From Nitrososphaerota archaeon (GTDB lineage: Archaea > Thermoproteota > Nitrososphaeria > Nitrososphaerales > Nitrososphaeraceae), in assembly GCA_005877345.1 (NCBI GenBank), contig VBPR01000090.1, forward strand, positions 4,035 through 16,940: a stretch of DNA of 12,906 nucleotides. The letters run 5' to 3'. The position numbers and the translations under genes are program-made. A model generated the notes under the pieces. The model saw only the letters and a list, made by a program, of their open reading frames with translations, ran no database searches and had not been told where the DNA came from. Every line of letters starts with the position of its first letter. Positions within the stretch are counted from its first letter, which is position 1. This document shows, piece after piece, positions 6,423-12,906 of this stretch.

Positions 6423-7427
6423 ACGGTGGGAGACAACCAATATCCCGCCGTTGTTTGAATCATTTTCCTGTATTTTACTTACCACCATCTTTGTTATTTG
6501 TTCTGCTATTTCAGTCTGCACCTGTTCACTTAATTGCAATAATTGAGTTGTATGGGACCGCATCCAAATTCCCTGACTTAAAGCTGAATAACCCTGACGT
6601 GTCGATAAATCGTAGAACAACTGTTGATTATTTGGGTATCTTCTTATCGCTTCTACAGTAGAGGAAACAGTAACAGCCATCAGCAGAGGATTGTTTTTTA
6701 TTATTGATTTTGTCTCCTCTGTAGATTCTTTTTTTATCCTTTGATATCCTTCTTGGTTATCAAAATTTTGGATGAAATTTTGCATATTTTTTATTTGGTA
6801 ATCCAATACCGATATTTCAATTCTCTTCTTTTCAGATTCATTACTGTAACATTCGATTGAGGATTTATAGTCCTCTATCTGATTTGCCATCAAATTCAGC
6901 TGTGAATGTAGGTTATATCCGTAAGATTCCAAATGACGAATCCTGTTACTTAGTATAATGTAATGATTCTGGAGGTGTGGTAACGCGTTTCCATATTTTG
7001 CTGCGTCTAAAATTTGTCCTAAATTCATCCCAAAGCGATTCATTGAATCTATAATCTGCAAGAATGGACCTAAATTGCCATTTATCTGATGGTATGCTTG
7101 GTTAAACTCATCTAATCCAATTAACTGGTAAAACTTTTTTTGTATTTGAAATACGGTATCAGGTTCTAGGTCTAATTCTATTGCTATATCCAGAGGTTTC
7201 CAGCCTTCCTTAAACAACTTTAAGGCCTGAGTTTCTTTACTTATTTGGCTCGTACTTTTCGAAGCTTCATCATTTGCAGAACCAGAAAATTTCTTCTTAA
7301 TACTGGAGATTGTATTGGGCGATACATGGCATTCTTTCATAGTTTGATTCCAACCGTAACCACGTCCAAGCATTTCAAGAACACATTCTTCCTTTTCTGC
7401 TGGAGTTTGATAAAATGGGTTTACCAT
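6360..7427 (-). CDS. Tandem HTH and coiled-coil protein, Nitrososphaeria-type family
   Basis: A 355-residue protein. It begins with two helix-turn-helix-like segments, about residues 11-47 (CHVSPNTISSIKKKF) and 64-100 (KPLDIAIELDLEPDTVFQIQ). A middle region includes GLDEFNQAYHQINGNLGPFL, and a long helical, probably coiled-coil, stretch spans about 155-240. I recall related multi-copy proteins in Nitrososphaeria genomes; function is unknown, though DNA binding by the N-terminus is likely. The start (ATG 7427, MVNPF) agrees with how I remember the family beginning. Residues from about 323 onward lie in the repeat/hairpin array, so the tail is probably not original. No clear TATA box or Shine-Dalgarno precedes it; a 9-bp dyad lies about 50-70 bp upstream. 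Confidence 0.72.
   Translation of the reverse strand: MVNPFYQTPAEKEECVLEMLGRGYGWNQTMKECHVSPNTISSIKKKFSGSANDEASKSTSQISKETQALKLFKEGWKPLDIAIELDLEPDTVFQIQKKFYQLIGLDEFNQAYHQINGNLGPFLQIIDSMNRFGMNLGQILDAAKYGNALPHLQNHYIILSNRIRHLESYGYNLHSQLNLMANQIEDYKSSIECYSNESEKKRIEISVLDYQIKNMQNFIQNFDNQEGYQRIKKESTEETKSIIKNNPLLMAVTVSSTVEAIRRYPNNQQLFYDLSTRQGYSALSQGIWMRSHTTQLLQLSEQVQTEIAEQITKMVVSKIQENDSNNGGILVVSHRQTPPAMTYERQSISRQQNIK
6423..6451. repeat. Stem-loop unit 7, inside the HTH gene's 3' end
   Basis: ACGGTGGGA (6423-6431) pairs with TCCCGCCGT (6443-6451), with one G-T pair and an 11-nt loop. This unit lies within coding sequence of the leftward gene. Confidence 0.6.
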
Positions 7428-7473
7428 TAAATGTAATGATACGAACTCATTGATAGCTCTTTCTATTCTAGCT

Positions 7474-7538
7474 TTGTAGTAAGGATATTACTACAATCTG
7501 CAGTACATGCTACTACTAGCAGCTATTTCTTACTACAA
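7474..7538. promoter_or_regulatory. Candidate operator: TTGTAGTAA dyad plus a further half-site
   Basis: TTGTAGTAA (7474-7482) and TTACTACAA (7488-7496) form a perfect 9-bp dyad with a 5-bp spacer. TTACTACAA recurs at 7530-7538, and related TACTACTAG lies between. It sits just upstream of the leftward tandem-HTH gene and could be its own binding site. That link is inference. Confidence 0.45.
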
Positions 7539-7614
7539 ACTAGTACAAACTGAATTTGGAATATTTTTCTAGAGGCCTTAGAGAGAATATTATAATTGTT
7601 GATTAATTTTCAGT

Positions 7615-7724
7615 AGCTGGCCATTTGCAGCTCTTTCTCTGGTTGCTGGAGCTCCGGTGAGTAGGAGACAGCTGGCCATTTGCAGCTCTTTCTCTGGTTG
7701 CTGAAGCTTTGTGTAGTAGGAGAC
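7615..7724. repeat. Two tandem 55-bp direct repeats
   Basis: The copies are 7615-7669 and 7670-7724. Their first 34 bp are identical (beginning AGCTGGCCATTTGCAGCT, itself an AGCTG/CAGCT dyad), and both end AGTAGGAGAC. I count six differences, all in the last third. They lie in the 440-bp gap between the divergent HTH and methyltransferase genes. No other gene or RNA was seen in that gap. Confidence 0.8.
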
Positions 7725-7822
7725 GGACACTACCTATCTTGACCGTCAAACATCCTATCAGCTTACTCATTTACCCAGTTGTCCAAAGAGGTTTCAGTAG
7801 ACGAGTTTGTTGTTATGTCTTG

Positions 7823-7833
7823 TTTAATTATTA
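7823..7833 (+). promoter_or_regulatory. TATA-like box of the methyltransferase gene
   Basis: TTTAATTATTA is centred about 39 bp before the TTG start, predicting a leader near 13 nt. No Shine-Dalgarno is evident. Confidence 0.4.
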
Positions 7834-7866
7834 CGAATGTCTTGATTCATTTGAAAAGAAAATAAC

Positions 7867-8721
7867 TTGACTATTGATTCAAAACGATGGAAGGACGAAG
7901 TGCGACAAGGTTATGATAATGCTGCTGCTGGTTGGCAAAAGTGGTGGAAGACAATCGAAACAGCCACAGAAAAAGTCAGTAAACGCTTAGTGGAACTTGC
8001 ACAGATAAAACAAGGTTCTAATGTTCTGGATATTGCGACAGGTCTCGGAGAACCTGCTCTTACTGCGGCAAAGCAAGTAGGTAAGACTGGGAAGGTAATA
8101 GCTTTAGATATTTCGTCACAGATGTTATCCTTTGCAAAGGAAAGAGCTCGAACTTCAGGTCTACAAGACGTTGTTGAATTCAAAGAAGGTGACGTGGAAA
8201 CAATTGATTTACCATCTTCAACATTTGATGCAGCGTTATGTAGATGGGGATTAATGTTTTTACCAAATCCGAAGGCAGGTTTATCTAATATCTATGACTC
8301 TTTAGTTAAGGGTGCTCATTTCGCAGCTGCCGTTTGGGCTACGCCAGAGAAAGTTCCTTTCATTTCGGTGCCTATGAATATCGTACTGAAAGAAACAAAC
8401 ACTCTTCCTCCGCCGATAACGCCAGGACCATTTAGCATGTCGGACGAAAATAACCTCAAGAATGTTTTTGAAGAATCTGGATTCATTGACCATGTTATTG
8501 AAAGAATTAACGTTTTTTCTAAATTTGATTCACCCGATGAGTTTACAACGTTTACAATCGAGCACGGTGGTCCTACTCTTCGAAAAATCCTAGCAAGACA
8601 AACAAATGAAAGAAGGGAACAAATACTGAATGCAATTTCTAAAGGAACAGAAAAGTATGCTGACAGTACTGGAAAAATTACCTTCCAGAATGAAGCTATT
8701 CTAACTGTTGCTAGCAAATAG
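7867..8721 (+). CDS. Class I SAM-dependent methyltransferase, UbiE-like
   Basis: A soluble 284-residue enzyme that should transfer a methyl group from S-adenosylmethionine; the acceptor is unknown. The SAM-binding motif I is at residues 53-63 (VLDIATGLGEP), with the acidic end of strand 2 at D81 (VIALDIS) and a post-motif acidic site at D109 (EGDVE). FDAALCRWGLMFLPNP at 120-135 matches the motif of the UbiE/type-11 group. The N-terminal RQGYDNAAAGWQKWW segment resembles the YDxxAxxYD entry helix of these enzymes. The C-terminal ~120 residues are a substrate-cap-like region that I cannot assign. TTG 7867 is the first plausible start after the TATA box. It is a stand-alone gene, convergent with the secreted-protein gene 37 bp away. 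Family call is firm, substrate is not. Confidence 0.85.
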   Translation: MTIDSKRWKDEVRQGYDNAAAGWQKWWKTIETATEKVSKRLVELAQIKQGSNVLDIATGLGEPALTAAKQVGKTGKVIALDISSQMLSFAKERARTSGLQDVVEFKEGDVETIDLPSSTFDAALCRWGLMFLPNPKAGLSNIYDSLVKGAHFAAAVWATPEKVPFISVPMNIVLKETNTLPPPITPGPFSMSDENNLKNVFEESGFIDHVIERINVFSKFDSPDEFTTFTIEHGGPTLRKILARQTNERREQILNAISKGTEKYADSTGKITFQNEAILTVASK

Positions 8722-8758
8722 AAAGCTTACAATCTCGCAACTGGCAAGTAGGAACGAG

Positions 8759-9688
8759 TCAAATTTTACCCATTTTACTTCCATTGATAGATTCAGGTGG
8801 CAATTGATTCGGCATCGTAGTGTTAAGACTACTTGATTTGTTTGTGATATTAGAATTTAGTATAGTGTTATTAGATGGAATATTCATTGTAGTATTACCT
8901 GTTTGACCTGATTTTACGTGGAAGGTATATGTATTTTCTGATGCAACATTATCTGCCCCCAAGCCCTGAACTGACAGGCTGTAAGAGACCTTATGGTCTC
9001 CAGGTGGTAACGGTTTCAGAAAGGTAAACCAGCCGTGTGCTCCAGAAGGCCATGTTCCTGTGACCTGGTCAGGCAAAAAAGTATTTTCTGGTATTGTAAT
9101 ACTGAATGGTTTTGCATAAATTTCACTAAAGTTGTCCATAGTGTTTATCTTGTAATTTAGTTTATTATTTGACATAGACGATATCTCATCAAGTTTAGCA
9201 ACACTTTTACCATCAACTTTTACATCCGACGTTACCGCACCCAAGTTTACTTGTTCCTTTGCAAATTTTGAGAGTTGTTCAAGGGGAGTATTGGCTGGCA
9301 ATTTGTCCTTGTCATTATTTTCAAAAAATCCATTCCATGAAGCAATCATAATACCATCTTTTGAAGAAATATCACACTCCAATTCATGTTTACCTCCAAT
9401 TGAAGGGTCAAGAAGCATAACCATTGAATCAGATTTATGAATTAAACAGCTACCGTTTGGTGGTTCTGATTGTTCAGGCGTTAGTGTAATCAACCACTTC
9501 CAATATTTACCTACCCATTCATCGAACGGTATACCAAAGGGTTTTTCATTCTTTGAGAATACTTCAGCCCCATACACTGTAGTAAATCCAATATTGATTA
9601 ATAAACCTGAGCCAAGAAATAATAAAACTAGTGTAATTCTAGCAACACTTCGTTTCCTAATATCCACTTCCAGCGTTAACTTTTTCAT
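8759..9688 (-). CDS. Secreted protein with signal peptide, function unknown
   Basis: A 309-residue exported protein. Basic N-terminus then a hydrophobic stretch (about residues 16-38) ending VYG-AE looks like a signal peptide or anchor. Mature part: GIPFDEWVGKYWKWLITL (52-69), two Cys residues (C81, C105) that could form a disulfide, a GTWPSGAHGWFTFLKPLPPG block (211-230), and a C-terminal Asn/Ser/Thr-rich tail with six N-x-S/T sequons (N265, N273, N280, N283, N289, N302), suggesting a glycosylated surface tail. The EWxxKYWxW opening recurs in uncharacterised exported proteins I have seen in archaea and bacteria, with no named function. ATG start follows a possible TATA-like AATATAAG at about 9730-9737 on this strand. 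Confidence 0.7.
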   Translation of the reverse strand: MKKLTLEVDIRKRSVARITLVLLFLGSGLLINIGFTTVYGAEVFSKNEKPFGIPFDEWVGKYWKWLITLTPEQSEPPNGSCLIHKSDSMVMLLDPSIGGKHELECDISSKDGIMIASWNGFFENNDKDKLPANTPLEQLSKFAKEQVNLGAVTSDVKVDGKSVAKLDEISSMSNNKLNYKINTMDNFSEIYAKPFSITIPENTFLPDQVTGTWPSGAHGWFTFLKPLPPGDHKVSYSLSVQGLGADNVASENTYTFHVKSGQTGNTTMNIPSNNTILNSNITNKSSSLNTTMPNQLPPESINGSKMGKI

Positions 9689-9743
9689 ATGAATTATACA
9701 AGGAGGCTTTGACTTAACATTTTCGTAAACTTATATTAGCAGT

Positions 9744-11153
9744 GTGATATTTTTCACCATATTATTGGCAGTTTCCAGCAAATTTCATGAGCTAACCAAA
9801 AAAATGTTTGGTTACTTTGCCTTCGATTTAAATAAAAAAATTTCATTCATTTTCATATTAATTATCGCAAGTATTATTATTATTGATTCTACTATTGTTG
9901 AATTCTATTCTTTTAGTGGACTCAGAACTTCTTCCACTGTCAATGTTGTTATTTTTATCGCTTTTTCCATAGTTTTTGCCTTTAGCAGTGTATTATTGGT
10001 AACGTGTGTTAAGACAATTACTTCCAAGACCACCTATAAACTGCCTAAAAATTTGAGAAAATTTCATTACATTATTTTTGGTACTCAATTGATAACTATC
10101 AGTCTTATCTCTGTAACCATATTTCAAATTATTGTCTTTAACAAATACCATATTCTGCTATTACAGCTTGTTACCTTTATCAGTCATCTTTCAGCATTAG
10201 TATTTGCAATTCCTTTAGTCTTCATTCTCGCCAAATGGTTCAAATCTAGAAAAAATTACATAATCCTTTTGTACATTATAACATTTTCACTCGTATCGAC
10301 AAACATAGTTATTTCTCTTACCTATTATGAAAACATTTTTCTGCGTTCAAATGCATCGGAGATAAGACCATATCGGATTAGTTCGTATGTAACAGCATTC
10401 TATTCAACGCCAGCTGATGAATCATTATCTACCGTCTATAATGTCATTTTCATCCTATCATTTTTAGTTATATGGATAGCTACTATGGCGATGCTAAACC
10501 AATACAAGTACAGACTTGGCAAAATTAGGTATTATGCTCTTACCATAATACCATTGATTTATTTCATTTTCCCTTTTCATACTTATTTCGCGAATTTGTT
10601 GTCCCCGTTTGTGCTCGATTCCCCCATCGCCGTAAGTGTGATATATACGATTCTCTTTAGTGCTTCAAAACAAGTTGGTGCCTTTCTATTCAGCTTATCT
10701 TTCTTGATAGCTTCTACTATAGTTCCAAATGATGGTGTCAAAAAATCTCTATTAATTTCATGCATTGGGATGACTATACTTTTTAGCTCTGTTGAGATAA
10801 CACCTTTGCAGTATAAGGTCTCGCCACCGTATGGTCTTATAACAGAAGCATTTATCCCGCTAGGGGCATTTTTGTTACTTGTTGGTATCTTTACTTCAGC
10901 TGTAAATGTATCTCAAGATGGAAAGTTGCGTAGAGATTTCCGCAAAAGTGCAATCGCACAGTTGAACCTATTAAGGACAATTGGAATCGCACAGATGGAA
11001 AAAGAACTTGTAAAAAACTTCAAATTGGTAGAAAAACGTAGTCCGAATTTAGAAACAACGCAAGATTATTCTGAAGAGAACGTAAAGCAAATTGTACACG
11101 AAGTTTTGCAAGAACTTAAGCAAAAGGACTTTAGAAAGAGAGAGCAATCGTGA
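9744..11153 (+). CDS. Polytopic membrane protein, about ten helices, function unknown
   Basis: A 469-residue integral membrane protein. Hydrophobic segments are visible near residues 33-50, 65-88, 107-131, 140-163, 171-193, 232-250, 262-280, 293-325, 334-350 and 364-386. It ends in a cytoplasmic-type charged tail (about 393-469), helical and rich in Lys/Glu. No transporter or enzyme signature is visible. The GTG at 9744 gives the longest form; an internal ATG at 9804 (MFGYFAFDL) is equally plausible as a start because the nearest TATA-like string (about 9729-9737) lies too close to the GTG. It diverges from the secreted-protein gene across only 55 bp, so the two may share control. Confidence 0.65.
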   Translation: MIFFTILLAVSSKFHELTKKMFGYFAFDLNKKISFIFILIIASIIIIDSTIVEFYSFSGLRTSSTVNVVIFIAFSIVFAFSSVLLVTCVKTITSKTTYKLPKNLRKFHYIIFGTQLITISLISVTIFQIIVFNKYHILLLQLVTFISHLSALVFAIPLVFILAKWFKSRKNYIILLYIITFSLVSTNIVISLTYYENIFLRSNASEIRPYRISSYVTAFYSTPADESLSTVYNVIFILSFLVIWIATMAMLNQYKYRLGKIRYYALTIIPLIYFIFPFHTYFANLLSPFVLDSPIAVSVIYTILFSASKQVGAFLFSLSFLIASTIVPNDGVKKSLLISCIGMTILFSSVEITPLQYKVSPPYGLITEAFIPLGAFLLLVGIFTSAVNVSQDGKLRRDFRKSAIAQLNLLRTIGIAQMEKELVKNFKLVEKRSPNLETTQDYSEENVKQIVHEVLQELKQKDFRKREQS

Positions 11154-11164
11154 TTTCATGACAT

Positions 11165-11480
11165 TCAGCTCATCCGTGATTTTTTCATCATTCTAACTAC
11201 AAATGATACGTCTTCAATATTATTGGAGAGTCACCCCACCTTCACAACATCTCTAATATCGTTTGAACCTAGTTCATTCCAAACCTTATGTGCAATCGTA
11301 ACTGCTAGACTTTTGTCAACATTCTCTTTTCTGAGCCTAGTAACAGCTATTTCTGTGAATTGTTCAAAATTATATTCTGGAATCTCTACTACGAAAAACC
11401 TTGACAACAGTGGCTCAATTATTTTTCAATGGAATTAGCAGTTGCAAGTATCAATAAGATAATCGATTGTGAATCCTATT
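11165..11480 (-). pseudogene. Fragment of an archaeal AAA+ ATPase gene (C-terminal part)
   Basis: Leftward reading gives ATANSIEK, then after a 1-nt frameshift near 11420-11425, IEPLLSRF and IPEYNFEQFTEIAVTRL, then VWNELGSNDIRDVVKVG, a TGA at 11233-11231, and a short tail to TGA 11167-11165. It aligns residue by residue with the copy at 12416-12906 (FATANDCEKIIEPLLSRF; VWHELGSRDIRDVIKVG). The TGA stands where the other copy has CGA (Arg). No Walker A or B region remains; upstream it becomes unreadable beyond a TAG at 11478 and runs into the end of the protease-like gene. It is a decayed paralogue fragment. Confidence 0.75.
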
Positions 11481-11526
11481 TGTATAGTACATTTTCAGAT
11501 TTATTCGCGCAAAATAGTTGTAACAA

Positions 11527-12240
11527 TTATGGGGATTGTGGAGCTATATTGGAAAGGAGTATTGAATACGAGAATCCTAAAATGTATATTATAGACAAAA
11601 TTGTCATTATTGCAATTTTGTATTTCAATTTTGTTACTCTCCTGCGATAAAGAGAGTAGTTTATTCCCAGCAGTAAGGATGCAATAATCACAAGTCCCAA
11701 TATCCTGTATACGTCCTCGTGACAGAGGAATTGCCCACTTACGCAATAAGGTGCAATAGATAAAACATTATTAATAGAATGTGAAACGATGGAAAACCAT
11801 CCCTTTCCGCTTATCCAGGTTCTAAAACTCCAAAAAAGCCACGGTACAAGACCTAAAAATTGAGGATATGCAAGGGTATTAAGTTGAATTGCTGAAGTGT
11901 TTAAAAGATGACTCATTAACCACAAAATCCCTGTAACCATAACAGCTAAATGGTTACCCGTGCCATATAGTGGGATACCAAAGAACATTGTTTCCTCAAT
12001 GGGACCAGCAAATAGTCCAATACTAATATTATAGTTGGTAACGTAATATGATAAGTTTTCACTATAATTAAAGCCAAATAGTTGAAACAAGAAAAGAGAA
12101 AATACCAACGTCACCGTACCTATCGCTTTGTAAAAAAGAAACACAATAATCAAATATGGTACTGTTGTCCTACGATATTTTGATGTCCATCTTAGGGGAT
12201 GGAAGTCAATCATTAAATCATAAACAAGTGGAGACCTCAA
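11527..12240 (-). CDS. CPBP/CAAX-type intramembrane protease homologue
   Basis: A 237-residue membrane protein. Segments: hydrophobic near 29-56, 72-110, 125-140, 178-196 and 208-230. The family's motifs are partly present: motif 1 GPIEETMFFG with E82-E83 but Phe at 87 where the EExxxR motif has Arg; motif 2 WLMSH with H111; motif 3 HSINN with H154 and N158. CPBP proteins include the Rce1 CAAX proteases and Abi/bacteriocin self-immunity proteins; this could be an active protease or a degenerate homologue. TTG 12240 follows a TATA-like TTTATTTATT (about 12263-12272) at leaderless distance; ATG 12213 is the alternative. It sits between two broken AAA+ copies and is itself intact. Confidence 0.72.
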   Translation of the reverse strand: MRSPLVYDLMIDFHPLRWTSKYRRTTVPYLIIVFLFYKAIGTVTLVFSLFLFQLFGFNYSENLSYYVTNYNISIGLFAGPIEETMFFGIPLYGTGNHLAVMVTGILWLMSHLLNTSAIQLNTLAYPQFLGLVPWLFWSFRTWISGKGWFSIVSHSINNVLSIAPYCVSGQFLCHEDVYRILGLVIIASLLLGINYSLYRRRVTKLKYKIAIMTILSIIYILGFSYSILLSNIAPQSP

Positions 12241-12254
12241 CTGTGCAACTTTGC

Positions 12255-12428
12255 TTATGTCGAATAAATAAATCTAGCCAACGATTGCATAAATCCTAAA
12301 GGCTCTTTTAGTGGATTTAGCTTTGCTTGTATTCTTTTTCGAGCATTTTCTATCTCTATAAATGAAGAAAGCACAAAGCAATTTGTAAAAAAATTCGCTG
12401 TTATAAAAGTTGGACTTATCTGGCACAC
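12255..12428 (-). CDS. 57-aa ORF or C-terminal gene remnant
   Basis: A leftward frame from GTG 12428 to TAA 12257-12255. It reads ISPTFITANFFTNCFVLSSF followed by IEIENARKRIQAKLNPLKEP and LGFMQSLARFIYST. The second half is strongly protein-like (amphipathic, basic helix), while the first half is hydrophobic. It overlaps the end of the AAA+ remnant by 13 bp in another frame. It may be a small gene or the tail of a lost larger one. Family not recognised. Confidence 0.35.
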   Translation of the reverse strand: MCQISPTFITANFFTNCFVLSSFIEIENARKRIQAKLNPLKEPLGFMQSLARFIYST

Positions 12429-12906
12429 GTGTGCTTCTTGATGATGTCAATTACGTTGGATACTGACTGAGTGTCACTAGCAAGTCGCCCAACCTTAATT
12501 ACATCTCTTATATCTCTGGAGCCTAATTCATGCCAAACCTTCTCTGCAATAATGGTAGCAATGTACAAGTCAATTTTTTCATTAGCTAGCCTCTTGATAG
12601 CTATGTCGGTAAACTCTTCAAAAGAATAATCTGGAATCTTCAGTATGAGGAACCTTGACAGCAGCGGCTCAATAATTTTCTCACAGTCATTTGCGGTTGC
12701 AAATACCCATGATATCAGCTTCAGTTGCCTTATCTAGTTAATTTTGGTTTCAGATATTATCCCTGTTTCCATTAAATGTAACAAAGAATTCTGGTCAGAA
12801 TTGTTCATCTTATCTATCTCATCTATCAATAGATATTTTGGTTGCCTTTCAAACAATTGATTTACTAGGCCAGCCTTGGTAGTATTACTTCCAACTACAA
12901 AGTAAG
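12416..12906 (-). pseudogene. Archaeal AAA+ ATPase with in-frame TAG, 5' end beyond window
   Basis: The leftward frame enters at the window edge with YFVVGSNTTKAGLVNQLFE, then a clear Walker B, YLLIDEIDKM (about 12837-12806), then LLHLMETGIISETKIN, an in-frame TAG at 12736-12734, then ISWVFATAND (sensor 1 region), EPLLSRF (arginine-finger type) and a C-terminal lid domain to TAA 12418-12416. The order fits RuvB/RFC-like archaeal AAA+ ATPases. The Walker A motif should lie upstream, outside the window. Frame is unchanged across the TAG, so a single substitution (for example from CAG or AAG) explains the break. A sequencing error is possible, but the second broken copy nearby makes real decay likelier. 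Confidence 0.78.

Noticed and set aside
5775..6462. CRISPR array
   Set aside because: Units are diverged hairpins with unequal spacing and no constant repeat separated by unique spacers; no cas genes nearby.
8302..8717. Leftward frames opposite the methyltransferase
   Set aside because: Antisense shadows of a clear methyltransferase gene.
11223..11438. 71-codon rightward frame
   Set aside because: It is antisense to the readable AAA+ remnant, which aligns with the second copy at 12416-12906.
11429..11650. 73-codon rightward frame
   Set aside because: It is mostly antisense to the 3' end of the CPBP-like gene, and its composition is that of a shadow frame.
12255..12430. A terminator hairpin around ATCCTAAAGGCTCTTTTAGTGGAT (near 12292-12316)
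   Set aside because: Pairing is imperfect and the bases form protein-like codons in the leftward 57-codon frame.
1..12906. tRNA gene or attachment site marking the element boundary
   Set aside because: No cloverleaf-like segment or integrase was recognised on either strand; boundaries may lie outside the window.

Overview
The window looks like a chromosomal accessory region of an ammonia-oxidising-type archaeon (Thaumarchaeota/Nitrososphaeria, probably Nitrososphaerales). This rests on AT-rich DNA, TATA-like boxes (TTTAAATA type) about 25 bp before starts, several possibly leaderless genes, frequent TTG/GTG starts, and protein types I associate with this group: a tandem-HTH/coiled-coil protein beginning MVNPF, small winged-helix and Cys/His proteins, and an archaeal AAA+ ATPase. 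No rRNA, tRNA, CRISPR array, integrase or complete insertion sequence was seen, so the organism call is inference.

Region 1 (1-4354) is a replication-type module of an integrated or decayed mobile element. A partial leftward gene (415 to the window edge) diverges from a rightward operon of overlapping genes: a 49-aa antitoxin/RHH-like protein, a Cys/His-rich protein, a 64-aa unknown, and a 610-aa P-loop ATPase. An archaeo-eukaryotic primase (AEP) follows, with its own TATA-like box and a strong Shine-Dalgarno. ATPase plus primase is the pairing expected of a primase-helicase replication system.

Region 2 (4355-6360) is decaying accessory DNA. It has a small two-helix membrane protein, a gene remnant that stays in one frame for about 220 codons but carries five internal stops, a small winged-helix protein, and then about 800 bp without genes. 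That gap holds an array of seven related stem-loops with GGTGGGA / TCCCACC arms followed by A/T-rich tails. It is the most unusual structure in the window.

Region 3 (6360-7866) has a leftward tandem-HTH coiled-coil protein whose last ~33 codons lie inside the hairpin array. Upstream are a 9-bp dyad with a further half-site and two tandem 55-bp repeats.

Region 4 (7867-11153) has a SAM methyltransferase, a convergent secreted protein, and a divergent polytopic membrane protein, all apparently intact.

Region 5 (11154-12906) holds two broken copies of one AAA+ ATPase family, both leftward, flanking a CPBP/CAAX-type membrane protease homologue and a 57-codon ORF. The AAA copies carry nonsense and frameshift lesions that can be read by comparing one with the other, which suggests duplication followed by decay.
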